NCBI RefSeq assembly: GCF_009377345.1
Contig: NZ_WBSL01000001.1
Location: 1,053,001-1,117,000 of the forward strand
DNA from: Deinococcus terrestris
GTDB lineage: Bacteria > Deinococcota > Deinococci > Deinococcales > Deinococcaceae
DNA length: 64,000 nt
Direction: 5' to 3'
Shown here: in pieces, positions 27,694 to 42,228 of the stretch
Numbering within the stretch: position 1 is the first letter of the stretch
Layout of the letters: each line of letters begins with the position of its first letter
The notes under the pieces: generated by a model
Database searches by the model: none
Told to the model about the DNA's origin: nothing
What the model saw: only the letters and a program-made list of their open reading frames with translations
Translations under genes and position numbers: made by a program

Positions 27694-27699
27694 TTCGTG

Positions 27700-28611
<912 letters not shown>

Positions 28612-28637
28612 GTCCAGGGCCAGGGGCCTGACGGGAG

Positions 28638-28665
28638 AGGGTCATCCTATGGGGTGGCCCTTTTT
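28638..28665 (+). terminator. Rho-independent terminator after hslO
   Basis: A 7-bp stem AGGGTCA/TGGCCCT (one G-T pair) with a 10-base loop is followed by TTTTT. Confidence 0.7.
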
Positions 28666-28708
28666 CTTTGTTCTGGGGTGGGGTTCCCTGGGCAGGAGTC
28701 CGGACGAA

Positions 28709-29437
28709 CTACCGGGGCTGGCCCAGGGGGACTCCGCTGTACTGCCAGGGCCGGGCCTCTGGAGCTTCGCCCCCCTGCACGGTCAGGACGAAGCGGTCCT
28801 GGGCCGGGGCGCTGGCCGTGACCGTCACCGTGTTCCAGCCCCGGCGAAGCTGAAGGTGAATGGAAGAAGTCTGGGTCCATTCCGGCTGCACGCCGTACCA
28901 GTGCGACCCCACGCAGTCCTTGCGGCCACGCAGCCGCACGTCGCGGTCGGCGTAGACCAGCAGGGTCCTGTCCTCACCCTGAGTCCGCCAGAGTTGTGGG
29001 GTCGGCGGCACGGGCGAAAGCTGCGGTTGCAGGCCCTGACCGGGAACCGGAACCGGCCCCAGGTCCAGCGCGTCCAGCCCGGAGACCCGCGCGGCCGGGT
29101 CCGAGGCGGTCACGGTGTTCATCCGGCACCTCCGCTCCTGTCCAGCCAGGGGAACGGGCCGCAGCAGGGTCTCCTGCGGGACGGAGAGCGTCGACGGGCG
29201 CCGGTCCGTGGAAACCGTGAGCAGACCCTGTGCCGAGACACGCCCGATCGGCTGCCCCTCCAGCCGGACCTCGGCCACCTGGCCCGCGGGCCAGTTCTCG
29301 ACCGGGGCGGTCAACGTCAGGGTCTCGCCCAGGGCCGCCTCGCGCAGCAGCGGCAGCTCCTCGGGCCGGGGCTGCTGCTGGCACGCCGCCAGCACCAGGG
29401 CGAGGAGGATGAGGGGCAGGCCAGTTCGGCGTCGCAT
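28709..29437 (-). CDS. Secreted lipoprotein of unknown function
   Basis: A 242-residue protein with a signal peptide ending in the lipobox LVLAAC. The mature part is rich in beta-prone segments (TLTLTAPVENW, TRLDG-like repeats, WNTVTVTASAPAQDRFVLTV) and contains two later Cys residues (RRCRMNT and KDCVGS) that could form a disulfide. No family is recognised. TAGGGT lies six bases upstream of the ATG. It is divergent from the HtrA-like protease, which could point to a shared role in envelope quality control, but this is not shown by the sequence. Confidence 0.65.
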   Translation of the reverse strand: MRRRTGLPLILLALVLAACQQQPRPEELPLLREAALGETLTLTAPVENWPAGQVAEVRLEGQPIGRVSAQGLLTVSTDRRPSTLSVPQETLLRPVPLAGQERRCRMNTVTASDPAARVSGLDALDLGPVPVPGQGLQPQLSPVPPTPQLWRTQGEDRTLLVYADRDVRLRGRKDCVGSHWYGVQPEWTQTSSIHLQLRRGWNTVTVTASAPAQDRFVLTVQGGEAPEARPWQYSGVPLGQPR

Positions 29438-29443
29438 GGGTCT

Positions 29444-29449
29444 ACCCTA
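29444..29449 (-). promoter_or_regulatory. -10 box (TAGGGT) of the lipoprotein gene
   Basis: On the minus strand TAGGGT ends six bases before ATG 29437. Confidence 0.5.
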
Positions 29450-29510
29450 GGGCCAACCGAGCATGAACGGGGGCAGAAGTGCGGCCCCTGTGCTCTCCGG
29501 CCGAACCTGG

Positions 29511-29516
29511 GATAAT
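29511..29516 (+). promoter_or_regulatory. -10 box (GATAAT) of the HtrA-like gene
   Basis: GATAAT, one mismatch from TATAAT, is followed by six bases and ATG 29523. Confidence 0.45.
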
Positions 29517-29522
29517 TCCCCC

Positions 29523-30767
29523 ATGAAAAACCGCCTCCCCGCCGTCTTGCTGGTGCTCGTGGGCCTGGGTCTGGGGGCCACCCTGCTGCGCGATCAGGTG
29601 CCGGTGTCCGGCGCCCAGCCACCCGCCGCCGAGGAGTCTGCCCCAGCGGCCGAAGCGGGCGCCCGGCTCCAGAACGAGCGCAACACCATGGACATCGTGC
29701 GGCGGTACGAGCCGGGGCTGGTCTACATCAACACCGCGCAGGAGGTCGTGCAGGATTTCGGCTGGCTGTTCGGCACCCAGACGCAGGTGCAGCAGGGCGT
29801 GGGCAGCGGCTTTTTCGTGAACGACTCGGGCGACATCCTGACCAACTACCACGTGATCGCGGGCGAGGGGGCGCGGGGCACCGCCGACCGCATCACCGTC
29901 CGGGTGATGAACGGCGAGGAAGCCGTGCCCGCCGAGGTGATCGGCACCGCCCCGCAGTACGACCTCGCGCTGATCCGGGCGCCTGGGCTGGCCCGTGACC
30001 TGATCCGCCCCATTCCGCTGGGCGACAGCGACGCGCTGGCGGTCGGGCAAAAGGCTGTGGCCATGGGGGCGCCCTTCGGGCTGGAATTCAGCGTGACTGA
30101 GGGCATCGTGAGCAGCAACGATCGCCAGATTCCCATCGGCTTTTCCGGCACGGGCACCGGGCAGGGGATCACCCAGCGGGCGATTCAGACCGACGCGGCG
30201 ATCAACCCCGGCAACTCGGGTGGCCCGCTGCTGGATTCCTCCGGGCGGGTGATCGGCATCAACACCCAGATTGCCACCGGGGGCAGCCAGCAAAGCGCCG
30301 GGGTGGGCTTCGCCATTCCGGTGAATGCCGCCAAGGCCCTGCTGCCCCGGCTGCAACAGGCGGGCGGCGGCGAGGTCAGGGCTCCCCGGCTGGGGATCAC
30401 GGCGGGGCTGATCGTGCAGGTGCCCGGTCAGGCGATCCCCGTCGGGTTGAGTGCCCTGACCGAGGAGGGACGGCAGCAGCTCGGCCTGCCTGGGCGCGGG
30501 CTGGTGGTGGGCCAGGTTGAGCCCGGCTCCCCGGCGGCGCGGGCGGGCCTGCGCGGCGGCGAGCGCGAACAGGAGTTTCCCGGCGGCGCGGTGCTGCTGG
30601 GCGGGGACGTGATCGTGGCCGCCGAGGGAGAGCCGGTCGACGCCATAGAAGACCTGCAAGCCGCCCTGCTGGACGAGAACGAGGGCGATACCGTCACCCT
30701 GCGCGTCTGGCGCGGCGGCCAGGAACGCGACCTGAACGTCACCCTCGACGCCTCCGCCTTCGAGTGA
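29523..30767 (+). CDS. DegP/HtrA-like trypsin-fold serine protease with PDZ domain
   Basis: A 414-residue envelope protease. Residues about 5-22 are a hydrophobic signal anchor ([18 protein letters not shown]), followed by an Ala/Pro/Glu linker. The catalytic triad is His in TNYHVIAG, Asp in YDLALIRAP and Ser in [13 protein letters not shown] single C-terminal PDZ domain is seen ([20 protein letters not shown] to VTLRVWRGG). Length and order match DegS/HtrA proteins, which degrade misfolded exported proteins. It is followed after seven bases by the nucleotidyltransferase gene. Confidence 0.92.
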   Translation: MKNRLPAVLLVLVGLGLGATLLRDQVPVSGAQPPAAEESAPAAEAGARLQNERNTMDIVRRYEPGLVYINTAQEVVQDFGWLFGTQTQVQQGVGSGFFVNDSGDILTNYHVIAGEGARGTADRITVRVMNGEEAVPAEVIGTAPQYDLALIRAPGLARDLIRPIPLGDSDALAVGQKAVAMGAPFGLEFSVTEGIVSSNDRQIPIGFSGTGTGQGITQRAIQTDAAINPGNSGGPLLDSSGRVIGINTQIATGGSQQSAGVGFAIPVNAAKALLPRLQQAGGGEVRAPRLGITAGLIVQVPGQAIPVGLSALTEEGRQQLGLPGRGLVVGQVEPGSPAARAGLRGGEREQEFPGGAVLLGGDVIVAAEGEPVDAIEDLQAALLDENEGDTVTLRVWRGGQERDLNVTLDASAFE

Positions 30768-30774
30768 CCGCCCC

Positions 30775-31914
30775 ATGACCGCCTCCCCCATGGCCCTGGG
30801 TGCCCAGGTCTGGGACCGCCTGCGCCCCGACGACCGCGAGTGGCTGTGCTCGCTTGCGCGGGAGGCGGGGCCGGGAGCGCGGGTCGCCCTGGTGGGCGGG
30901 GCGGTGCGCGACGCGCTGCTGGGCGGCACTCCCCTCGACCTCGACGTGGCGGTGGAGGGGAGGGCCGCGGGCGCTCTCGCGGCGGCGAGTGGTCTGCCCG
31001 CCGTCGTTCATCCCGCCTTCGGCAACGCGGCGGTGACCCTGCCAGACGGCCGACACGCCGACCTCGTGCGGGCGCGGCGTGAGACGTACCCGGTGCCCGG
31101 CGCGAACCCGTTGCCCCTGCCCGGCACCCTGGAAGACGACCTCGCCCGGCGCGACTTCGGGCTGAACGCGCTGGGGCTGGAGGTGCCTCCGGAGGGAGCG
31201 CCCCGCCTGCTCGACGTGACGGGCGGCCTGGATGACCTGCGGACGCGGGTGCTGCGGCCCCTGCACCCCCGTTCGCTGTACGAGGATGCCAGCCGCCTGG
31301 TCCGAGGGGCACGGCTGGCGGGGCGGCTGGAGTTGGAGGCGCACCCCGAGTTGCGGCGGCAGGTGCCCGAAGCGCTCGACATGTCCGGGCAGACGCCCCG
31401 CCTGTGGGCCGAGCTGCGGCTCTTACTTCAGGAACCCAAGCCAGGAAAGGCCGCCCGCGCACTGACGGCGTGGGGAGCTGGAGAATTGCTGCCCGCTGGA
31501 GCCGCCGAGCGGCTGGAAGCCCTGGACGCCCGGCGGGACGCGGGAGACGACCTCTCCCCCACCGCCTACGCGGCGGCCCTGCTCTCGGCGGCGCCGGATC
31601 CGGCGGCGTGGGCTGGGCGGCTGGGCCTGGGCGAGAAACCGGGGGCCTTGCTGGCGCGGGCGCTGGGAGACACTCCAGCCTCCCCCGGCAGCCCGGAGGC
31701 CACCCTGCGGGCCCTACTGCGCCCGGAAGCGTACGCGGGCCTGAGTGGGCGGGACGTGGTGGCGCGGGGGGTCGTGCCTGGCCCGGCGGTGGGAGCAGCC
31801 CTCGCGCATCTGGCCGCGCTGCGCCGGGCGGGGAAGGTGCACTCGCGGTCGGAGGAGGAAGCCGCGCTGACCGCCTATCTCGGGGAGCCGGGCCCCACTC
31901 CGTCACCGGGCTGA
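30775..31914 (+). CDS. Class II CCA-adding-type tRNA nucleotidyltransferase
   Basis: A 379-residue nucleotidyltransferase that adds C and/or A to tRNA 3' ends. The head domain has [13 protein letters not shown] with the metal Asp pair in [11 protein letters not shown], then [17 protein letters not shown], and a later [18 protein letters not shown] for tRNA recognition. There is no HD domain. Deinococcus species are known to split CC-adding and A-adding activity between two enzymes, so this could be either one; the sequence motifs I can read do not decide. It is probably co-transcribed with the upstream protease gene. Confidence 0.85.
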   Translation: MTASPMALGAQVWDRLRPDDREWLCSLAREAGPGARVALVGGAVRDALLGGTPLDLDVAVEGRAAGALAAASGLPAVVHPAFGNAAVTLPDGRHADLVRARRETYPVPGANPLPLPGTLEDDLARRDFGLNALGLEVPPEGAPRLLDVTGGLDDLRTRVLRPLHPRSLYEDASRLVRGARLAGRLELEAHPELRRQVPEALDMSGQTPRLWAELRLLLQEPKPGKAARALTAWGAGELLPAGAAERLEALDARRDAGDDLSPTAYAAALLSAAPDPAAWAGRLGLGEKPGALLARALGDTPASPGSPEATLRALLRPEAYAGLSGRDVVARGVVPGPAVGAALAHLAALRRAGKVHSRSEEEAALTAYLGEPGPTPSPG

Positions 31915-31938
31915 CGGCGCCCGCTCCCCCTGGCCCCA

Positions 31939-31944
31939 TAGAAT
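31939..31944 (+). promoter_or_regulatory. -10 box (TAGAAT) of the M50 protease gene
   Basis: TAGAAT is followed by eight bases and ATG 31953. Confidence 0.5.
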
Positions 31945-31952
31945 GCCCGCCT

Positions 31953-32564
31953 ATGGGCCTCCTGAATCTCCTGACCGACAGTCCACTCGCGTTTGTGATT
32001 ATCGCTGCCGCGCTCGCGCTGTCACTGACCGTTCACGAGTTCGCCCACGCCTGGACCGCCGACCGGCTGGGCGACCCCACCCCGAGGCGCTTCGGGCGGG
32101 TCACCCTCAACCCGGTCAAGCATCTGGACCCCTTCGGCACGCTGCTGCTGCTGATCGCCGGATTCGGGTTCGCCCGGCCCGTGCCCATCAACCCGAACAA
32201 CCTGGGGCGTTGGGGCACCCTGTGGGCGACCGCCGCCGGACCCCTCAGCAACCTCCTGATCGCGCTGCTGTGCGTGGTGCTGCTCGCGGTGCTGCCCAGC
32301 AGCGGCGTGCTGGGGGTCATCCTGCTGACGGTCCTGAGCGTCAATATCGTGCTGGCGATCTTCAACCTGATCCCGATTCCGCTGCTGGACGGCAGCCGCA
32401 TCCTGGGGGCGCTGGTGCCCTCGCTGGGGCGCAGCCTCGCGCAGTTCGAGGCCCAGCCCTTCTCGTTCCTGATCGTGATGCTGTTTATTTTCCTGGCCCG
32501 TGAACCCATCGGGCAGATCATCGGGACGGTGCAGCGCTGGGTGCTGGGGTTTGTCGGCTTCTGA
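31953..32564 (+). CDS. Site-2-protease-type M50 membrane metalloprotease
   Basis: A 203-residue polytopic membrane protein. The zinc-binding HEFAH lies in [18 protein letters not shown] (about residues 28-32), and the third ligand motif is [14 protein letters not shown]. Four or more hydrophobic segments surround these. It is of the compact Rip/SpoIVFB-like class without a PDZ domain. Such proteases release regulators by intramembrane cleavage; the substrate here is unknown. ATG 31953 follows a -10 box by eight bases. Confidence 0.9.
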   Translation: MGLLNLLTDSPLAFVIIAAALALSLTVHEFAHAWTADRLGDPTPRRFGRVTLNPVKHLDPFGTLLLLIAGFGFARPVPINPNNLGRWGTLWATAAGPLSNLLIALLCVVLLAVLPSSGVLGVILLTVLSVNIVLAIFNLIPIPLLDGSRILGALVPSLGRSLAQFEAQPFSFLIVMLFIFLAREPIGQIIGTVQRWVLGFVGF

Positions 32565-32580
32565 GCACTCCCAATGGATG

Positions 32581-32615
32581 AGGCCCCAACCGCCGAAGCT
32601 GGGGCCTATTTTTTT
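32581..32615 (+). terminator. Rho-independent terminator after the M50 gene
   Basis: A perfect 8-bp stem AGGCCCCA/TGGGGCCT with an 11-base loop is followed by seven T. It may also serve the convergent PAQR gene. Confidence 0.9.
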
Positions 32616-32622
32616 GTTCGCT

Positions 32623-33267
<645 letters not shown>

Positions 33268-33370
33268 CTGCGCGGCATTATGGCAAACTCCGGGTGCAGT
33301 CCGCCGGGCCACGCGGGGCGGAAGTGCAGCAGATTCCGCAACCGCCACACAATCGGTCCCGGCCAGCCTC

Positions 33371-33376
33371 TAGGCT
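33371..33376 (+). promoter_or_regulatory. -10 box (TAGGCT) of the YqhA gene
   Basis: TAGGCT is followed by seven bases and ATG 33384. Confidence 0.5.
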
Positions 33377-33383
33377 GAGCGCC

Positions 33384-34082
33384 ATGCCTTCTGCCAGAAA
33401 CAGTCGTGGCCCCGAGCGCGGCGCTTCCGGGTCCTCCAAGCGCGAGTGGTTCAGCGAGATTATCGGGCGGACCCGCTTCGTCGTCTTGATCGCGGTGATC
33501 GCCGTGTTGCTCGTGTCGTTCAGTCTCTTTCTTCAGGGCACGCTGCTCGCGCTGAACACCATCTACGAGACCTGGCGCGACATGTTCACCCAGGGCGTCG
33601 CGAGTCAGTCGGGCACGCTGGCGGTCGAGTTTCTGGAGGTCGTGGGCACCATGCTCAAGGCGGTCGTGTTCTACCTGATCGGGATCGGGCTGTACTCGCT
33701 CTTCATCCGGCCCCTGAACCTCACCTCCGCGCTCGGAGTCGAGAGTCTGGCCGACCTCGAGCAGAAGGTGGTGTCGGTGGTGATCGTGATCCTGGGCGTG
33801 ACTTTCCTGGAGCATTTCATCCGCTGGGAAAAGCCGCTCGACACGCTGTATTTCGCGGGTGCTCTGGCGCTGGCTGGCGGCGCGCTGGTGCTGTTTCAGC
33901 AGGTGCACAAGGGCAGCGGCGGCGACTTGCAGCAGCCGCAGGCCAAGCTGCGCGCGCGGCGCGAACTGTTCGAGCACGACCACGAGCAGCGCGAGATCAA
34001 GGAGCAGGACGTGCAGCGGGCCGAGCGCGCCACCGAAGCCAAGGCCGAGGGCCGCGTTCCTATCGACAGCGGCGGCGAGTAG
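33384..34082 (+). CDS. YqhA (UPF0114) family membrane protein
   Basis: A 232-residue protein with about four membrane helices ([74 protein letters not shown]). The segment [19 protein letters not shown] is typical of the YqhA family. An extra charged C-terminal tail of about 55 residues ([17 protein letters not shown]) should be cytosolic and coiled. Function is unknown. It is convergent with guaB. Confidence 0.8.
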   Translation: MPSARNSRGPERGASGSSKREWFSEIIGRTRFVVLIAVIAVLLVSFSLFLQGTLLALNTIYETWRDMFTQGVASQSGTLAVEFLEVVGTMLKAVVFYLIGIGLYSLFIRPLNLTSALGVESLADLEQKVVSVVIVILGVTFLEHFIRWEKPLDTLYFAGALALAGGALVLFQQVHKGSGGDLQQPQAKLRARRELFEHDHEQREIKEQDVQRAERATEAKAEGRVPIDSGGE

Positions 34083-34123
34083 GCGGGGGCGACGAGGCAA
34101 ACCGGCTCTTCGTCGCCCCCGCC
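34082..34123. terminator. Bidirectional hairpin between YqhA gene and guaB
   Basis: A perfect 14-bp stem (GGCGGGGGCGACGA with TCGTCGCCCCCGCC) with a 14-base loop separates two convergent genes. No T tract follows, so it may act mainly as an RNA end stabiliser. Confidence 0.6.
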
Positions 34124-34134
34124 GGATGCCGCTT

Positions 34135-35643
<1,509 letters not shown>

Positions 35644-35650
35644 GCACCGG

Positions 35651-35656
35651 AGTGTA
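35651..35656 (-). promoter_or_regulatory. -10 box (TACACT) of guaB
   Basis: On the minus strand TACACT ends seven bases before ATG 35643. Confidence 0.55.
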
Positions 35657-35714
35657 CCCGCGCCCGGTGAGACTGCCGCCGCGGCTGTCCCGCACCCCTG
35701 ACCGCCCACACCCC

Positions 35715-35743
35715 TTGCACGCCTCCAGGGAGCGTGCTAGATT
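35715..35743 (+). promoter_or_regulatory. Sigma70-type promoter of tRNA-Ala
   Basis: TTGCAC (35715-35720) and TAGATT (35738-35743) are 17 bp apart, the optimal sigma70 spacing. The -10 box ends 37 bases before the mature tRNA. Confidence 0.75.
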
Positions 35744-35779
35744 CTGCCTCGCCCTTGAAAAAGGGCTGAAATCCAAGTG

Positions 35780-35856
<77 letters not shown>

Positions 35857-35863
35857 CCAAGAA

Positions 35864-35886
35864 AGTCCGCCATGTGCGGGCTTTTT
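35864..35886 (+). terminator. Rho-independent terminator after tRNA-Ala
   Basis: A 7-bp stem AGTCCGC/GCGGGCT (one G-T pair) with a 5-base loop is followed by TTTTT. Confidence 0.85.
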
Positions 35887-35921
35887 GCGTTGAGGTCGGA
35901 CTGGCCCAGGACGTGAGAGAA

Positions 35922-35945
35922 GGCCCCGCCCTGGCGAGCGGGGTC
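35922..35945 (-). terminator. Hairpin after the PQQ-propeller gene
   Basis: An 8-bp stem GACCCCGC/GCGGGGCC on the minus strand, followed by TTCTCTC, lies 30 bases after the stop at 35976. Confidence 0.5.
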
Positions 35946-35975
35946 TGGAATCGTCCTTCTGTGCCGAGGCTCGCG

Positions 35976-37628
35976 TCAGCGCCGCACCACGGCCGGGTAT
36001 TCGGGTTCGTCGCGCAGCGGGGCCAGGGCCGCGACATTCAGCGGCAAGGGCAGCAGGCGCTCGCCCTGGCGCAACTGGAGCCCGTTCGCCCGGCCCGCCA
36101 GCTCGACCCGGACACCCGGCAGGCTCTTCAGGGCCGAGAGGGGCACGTAAGCTGCGCGGTTCACGAACTGCACCGGGAGGGTGTGGGGCGTGGCCCCAGC
36201 CTGCGGCAATCCGAGTGTCACCGTGCGCGGCGTGAGCACCTGCACCCGTACCCCCAGCGCCGCCATGAGGTCGGCCAGGGGGAGGACCACCTGCCCGCCC
36301 ACGACCCGTGCCCCGCGTCCGGCGGCCTCGGCGGCGGCCTGCGGCGTGCGGGTGGGAGCGGGTGGGGGCGTCACCGGGCGAACGGGGGCGGGAGGCTGGG
36401 TCGCTGCCGGAGCAGTCGGCGCGGGCTTGGCAGGAGTGGGGACAGGCGCGGCCGTCGTCGGCCGGGACACCGGCAGCGCGGCGAGGGCCGCCCGCTTGGA
36501 GGCGGTGCGGGCGGCGGCCTCCTGCGGGGTCAACACGCGGCCCCACCCGGCAGGCACGCTGCGGAAACTCGTCCACGGGCCGTCGGCGAGCGGGGCCTGA
36601 CGCTCCACGGCGCTCAGGCCACCGCCCTCTGTCGAGAAGTACAGCACGCCCCGGTCACTCACGGCGACGGGAGTGTCGATCTTCTTGCCCGTCTTGACCG
36701 TCCAGCGGGCCTGTCCGTTCGGGCCGATGGCGTGCACCGTGCCCATCAGGTCCGGCACGACCACGCTGCCGTCTGCAAGCTGCACCGCCGACGCCGCCAC
36801 CGGGGCGCCCGCCGGGTACACCCACTCGTCCTCGCCCGTCGTGTTCACGGCGTAGACCTTACCGTCGTAGCTCCCCACGACGACCAGATCGTCGCCCGTC
36901 ACGATGGGGCTGGCATTCACGAACAGGTCGGTCTGCCGGGTCCAGCGCAGTTTTCCGGCGGGGTCAAGGGCGTACAGCTTGCGGTCGCTGGAGCCGAAGT
37001 ACACGTTGCCCTGGCGGTCGATGGCAGGGCTGCTGAAGACCAGCGACCCGGCCCCGAAGGTCCATTTCAGTTTGCCGCCCGGCGTCAGCGCATGCAGGCG
37101 GTTGTTCTGTGCACCAAAGTAGATCGTTCCGTCCTGCGCCACCGCCGGACTGCTAAAGACGGGCGCCCCCACCTTGAAGGTCCACAGCACCTGCCCCCCC
37201 GGCCCCAGCGCGTACACCGTGCCGCCCGCCGTCGCCGCGATCAGGCTGCCGTCGGCCCGCAGCGCGGGGCTGGCGAAGATGTCTCCGTCCAGCCGGGTGC
37301 GCCAGAGCTGCTTGCCGGAGGCGTCCACCGCGTAGATATGGTCGTCGTACGAGGCCGCAATCACCGTGCCCTGCGGCGTGATCAACGGGCTGGCCCGTCC
37401 GATGTCCCCCACGGGGAGATTCCAACGCTCCACGCCCCGCGCGTCGGTGCGGTGCAGGCGGTTGTCCGAGCCGACGAAATAGAGGTCGCCATCATCGGCC
37501 ACGGCGACGGTGGACAGCACCTTGAGGTCTTTGAACCATGTGACGGTAGGTGATGCAGAGGTGGACGAGGCTTGAGCGAGAGCAGGCGGCGAGAGCAGAG
37601 CAAGTGAGAGAATCAGCGCTTTTCTCAT
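35976..37628 (-). CDS. Exported PQQ-like beta-propeller protein with stress-adaptation-type C-terminal domain
   Basis: A 550-residue secreted protein. Residues 1-18 are a signal peptide (LILSLALLSPPALA). Residues about 35-320 contain repeated blades of the PQQ/quinoprotein type (VYALGPGGQVLWTF, LYALDPAGKLRWT, VYAVNTTGEDEWVYP), as in BamB-like or extracellular propellers. A Pro/Ala/Thr-rich linker (about 385-435) leads to a C-terminal copper-amine-oxidase-N-like domain (VVGGQVVLPLADLMAALG, AAYVPLSALKSLPGV). This architecture suggests a periplasmic or surface binding protein rather than an enzyme. RBS AAGGAG precedes the ATG by 13 bases. Confidence 0.8.
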   Translation of the reverse strand: MRKALILSLALLSPPALAQASSTSASPTVTWFKDLKVLSTVAVADDGDLYFVGSDNRLHRTDARGVERWNLPVGDIGRASPLITPQGTVIAASYDDHIYAVDASGKQLWRTRLDGDIFASPALRADGSLIAATAGGTVYALGPGGQVLWTFKVGAPVFSSPAVAQDGTIYFGAQNNRLHALTPGGKLKWTFGAGSLVFSSPAIDRQGNVYFGSSDRKLYALDPAGKLRWTRQTDLFVNASPIVTGDDLVVVGSYDGKVYAVNTTGEDEWVYPAGAPVAASAVQLADGSVVVPDLMGTVHAIGPNGQARWTVKTGKKIDTPVAVSDRGVLYFSTEGGGLSAVERQAPLADGPWTSFRSVPAGWGRVLTPQEAAARTASKRAALAALPVSRPTTAAPVPTPAKPAPTAPAATQPPAPVRPVTPPPAPTRTPQAAAEAAGRGARVVGGQVVLPLADLMAALGVRVQVLTPRTVTLGLPQAGATPHTLPVQFVNRAAYVPLSALKSLPGVRVELAGRANGLQLRQGERLLPLPLNVAALAPLRDEPEYPAVVRR

Positions 37629-37714
37629 GTGAAGGTAAGCTCCTTTACACTCCCTTTACAGGGTGGTTTGGCGAATGGACGCTCGCCAAGCTAGCGTCTT
37701 AAGATGCTCTCGCT

Positions 37715-38290
<576 letters not shown>

Positions 38291-38305
38291 GCCTTCAGCG
38301 GTTTC

Positions 38306-38337
38306 ACTGCGCCCTCCATATGGGGGCGCAGTTTTTT
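38306..38337 (+). terminator. Rho-independent terminator after the Thr-rich protein gene
   Basis: A stem of about 11 bp (ACTGCGCCC... with GGGCGCAGT) around the centre CATATG is followed by six T. Confidence 0.9.
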
Positions 38338-38348
38338 GTTGCCGTCCC

Positions 38349-38354
38349 TAAACT
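38349..38354 (+). promoter_or_regulatory. -10 box (TAAACT) of the phosphodiesterase gene
   Basis: TAAACT is followed by six bases and ATG 38361. Confidence 0.5.
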
Positions 38355-38360
38355 GCCCCC

Positions 38361-38825
38361 ATGCGCGTCCTCGCCTTGTCCGACACCCACGGCCTGCTGC
38401 GCCCGGAAGTTCTGCCCCTCACCGCGCAGGCCGACGCCGTGCTGCACGCGGGTGACGTGGGAAAGATGGAAATATTGGAGGCGCTGCGGGCCGTCTCCCC
38501 CGGCCCGGTTCACGCCGTGCGCGGCAACGTGGACCGCTCGCCGCCGCTGTCCGACTTGCCGGAGACGGCGCTGCTGGAGCTGGGGGGTATCTGGATTTAT
38601 ATGCTGCACGACCTCTCGGCCCTCGACCTCTCCCCCGTCGCGGCCGGGGTGCAAGTCGTCCTCTCGGGCCATACCCACCAGCCCCGCGCCGAGGAACAGG
38701 ACGGCGTGCTGTACCTGAATCCGGGGTCGGTGGGGCCGCGCCGCTTCCGGTTGCCGGTGGCCTGCGCGTGGCTGCATCTGAAGGGGGGCGGCGTGCGGGC
38801 CGAACCCGTCGTCCTGGCCCCCTGA
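38361..38825 (+). CDS. YfcE/MJ0936-type metallophosphoesterase
   Basis: A 154-residue calcineurin-like phosphodiesterase. Metal ligands are visible in LALSDTHGLL (Asp, His), LHAGDVG (Asp), VRGNVDR (Asn), MLHD (His) and LSGHTHQPR (His pair). LNPGSVGPRR is the family's C-terminal signature. It hydrolyses phosphodiesters in vitro; the physiological substrate is unknown. It is 31 bases before the MBL hydrolase gene, which has its own -10 box. Confidence 0.9.
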   Translation: MRVLALSDTHGLLRPEVLPLTAQADAVLHAGDVGKMEILEALRAVSPGPVHAVRGNVDRSPPLSDLPETALLELGGIWIYMLHDLSALDLSPVAAGVQVVLSGHTHQPRAEEQDGVLYLNPGSVGPRRFRLPVACAWLHLKGGGVRAEPVVLAP

Positions 38826-38843
38826 GCGGCCCCGAGTGGGTGC

Positions 38844-38849
38844 TAGCCT
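38844..38849 (+). promoter_or_regulatory. -10 box (TAGCCT) of the MBL hydrolase gene
   Basis: TAGCCT is followed by seven bases and ATG 38857. Confidence 0.5.
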
Positions 38850-38856
38850 GCCTGCC

Positions 38857-39837
<981 letters not shown>

Positions 39838-39881
39838 GGGCGGCTCCCCACGCCGCCACGGTTGGTCCCCAGGCCCCGCTC

Positions 39882-39887
39882 TATACT
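39882..39887 (+). promoter_or_regulatory. -10 box (TATACT) of the YbjN gene
   Basis: TATACT is followed by seven bases and ATG 39895. This is one of the best matches to consensus in the window. Confidence 0.55.
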
Positions 39888-39894
39888 CGCGCCC

Positions 39895-40347
39895 ATGACG
39901 GCCCCGGAACTTCAGCGCATCATGCGGGCACTCTCGGAGAGCGGGCTTAAGGTCGAGGCGGTCGAGGACGGCGCCCTGGTACGCCACGGCGAGAGCCGGG
40001 TGGCCCTGTTCGCAGAGCCTGACCCGCAGAGCGGCGTGATTGTGCGGCTGCACCTCGACCTCGACCTGTACGTCGAGGAAGACTCGCTGCCCGACATCCT
40101 GATGGGCATGAACCTGATGAACCAGGGCCTCGACTACGGCGCCCTCAATCTCGATCCGGTCGAGGAGGAAGACACCCCGGAGGACGCCCCCCTCACCTTC
40201 GCCGTGCTGGGCCGCGCCGTGCTGTGGCTGCGCGACCTCGGTCCCGAGGAACTGGGGCGCCTGCGCGAGCACCTGCGCCGCTTCGAGGCCGAGGTGACGG
40301 AGGCAGTGGAGCGCACCCTGCACGGCGGCAAGGGCCTGAGCGCGTAG
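39895..40347 (+). CDS. YbjN-family protein (DR1245-like)
   Basis: A 150-residue cytosolic protein with the YbjN / type III secretion chaperone-like fold: VIVRLHLDLDLYVEEDS, then MGMNLMNQGLDYGALNLDP, then an acidic loop and a C-terminal helix. In D. radiodurans the YbjN-like protein DR1245 was reported as a partner of the single-strand annealing protein DdrB. This gene may be its counterpart, based on length and fold; I cannot prove orthology. ATG 39895 follows TATACT by seven bases. Confidence 0.7.
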   Translation: MTAPELQRIMRALSESGLKVEAVEDGALVRHGESRVALFAEPDPQSGVIVRLHLDLDLYVEEDSLPDILMGMNLMNQGLDYGALNLDPVEEEDTPEDAPLTFAVLGRAVLWLRDLGPEELGRLREHLRRFEAEVTEAVERTLHGGKGLSA

Positions 40348-40390
40348 GCGCGGGGGGCGTGAGGCAGCGGGCAGGGCCTCCCACCCTGGC

Positions 40391-40396
40391 CTAATC
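40391..40396 (+). promoter_or_regulatory. Possible -10 box (TAATCT) for the gene at 40498
   Basis: TAATCT lies about 100 bases before ATG 40498, and TACGCT at 40408 is an alternative. Either would give a leadered transcript, in keeping with the ribosome-binding site at 40485. Confidence 0.3.
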
Positions 40397-40497
40397 TGCG
40401 CGGCGTACGCTCAGGGCCACTGCTTCCTTGCTGGTGCCGCGTCTGGAGGTTCATCCACTAAACCGGGCTGCCCTGCCCGCGCCGCTGGAGGAAGCCT

Positions 40498-40923
40498 ATG
40501 CCTGCCCGTTCTCAGCTGTCGCGCCGACCTGCTCCCGCGCACTTCACCCTGCTCAGCCGCAACCGCGTGTACGGCGTCTTCACCTCGCTGGAAGACCTGC
40601 GGCACTGCACGGACCTGCTGCTGACCCTGGGGCTGAGGGACCAGGCTGTGCAGATCATTATGGGAGACGAGGGTCACCGCACCCTGAACACCGAGGGCCA
40701 CGGCCTGTGGGGGCGCTTTCTGCGCCTGATGCAGGGCCTCACCGACGAGCGCTCGCACATTGAGCAGTACGCCCACGCCCTGGGACGCGGCGACATCGTG
40801 CTGAGCGTGGACCTATCCGGCACGCGGACAGGGGTCGCGGAGGTGGCCCAGGCGTTTCGTGACAGCCACGCCCGCTTCGTGAACCACTACGGCCCCTGGG
40901 TGGTCGAGCCGCTGGAAGCCTGA
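40498..40923 (+). CDS. Hypothetical protein with stress-protein-like N-terminus
   Basis: A 141-residue soluble protein. Residues about 17-55 (FTLLSRNRVYGVFTSLEDL, then LLTLGLRDQAVQIIMGDEG) have the beta-alpha-beta pattern of general stress protein 17M/YflT-like proteins. The rest contains an Arg-rich helix and DIVLSVDLSGTRTGVAEVAQ followed by NHYGPWVV. The assignment to the YflT group is tentative. A clear ribosome-binding site (GGAGGAAG) precedes ATG 40498, so this gene has a leader. Confidence 0.6.
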   Translation: MPARSQLSRRPAPAHFTLLSRNRVYGVFTSLEDLRHCTDLLLTLGLRDQAVQIIMGDEGHRTLNTEGHGLWGRFLRLMQGLTDERSHIEQYAHALGRGDIVLSVDLSGTRTGVAEVAQAFRDSHARFVNHYGPWVVEPLEA

Positions 40924-40978
40924 AGGCGCTCCGCAAAGCAGGGGCCGGAACCCCACGGGTCCCGGCCTCCGCCGCCTT
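40923..40978. terminator. Bidirectional hairpin between the stress-like gene and gltA
   Basis: Outer arms AAGGCG/CGCCTT enclose an 8-bp GC stem (GGGGCCGG/CCGGCCTC). On the plus strand it is followed by CTC and on the minus strand by CAGG, so the T tract is weak. Confidence 0.45.
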
Positions 40979-40985
40979 CTCAGTG

Positions 40986-42128
<1,143 letters not shown>

Positions 42129-42215
42129 GGTGGGCTCACCATAGCACCGCCCCCGCCCGGACCGTGCGCCCCACACGGTTCCCGCTCCGGTGACAAGGAC
42201 GGTGCCCAGGCCCCC

Positions 42216-42221
42216 TACAAT
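42216..42221 (+). promoter_or_regulatory. -10 box (TACAAT) of tsaB
   Basis: TACAAT is followed by seven bases and ATG 42229. Confidence 0.55.
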
Positions 42222-42228
42222 GCCCGCC

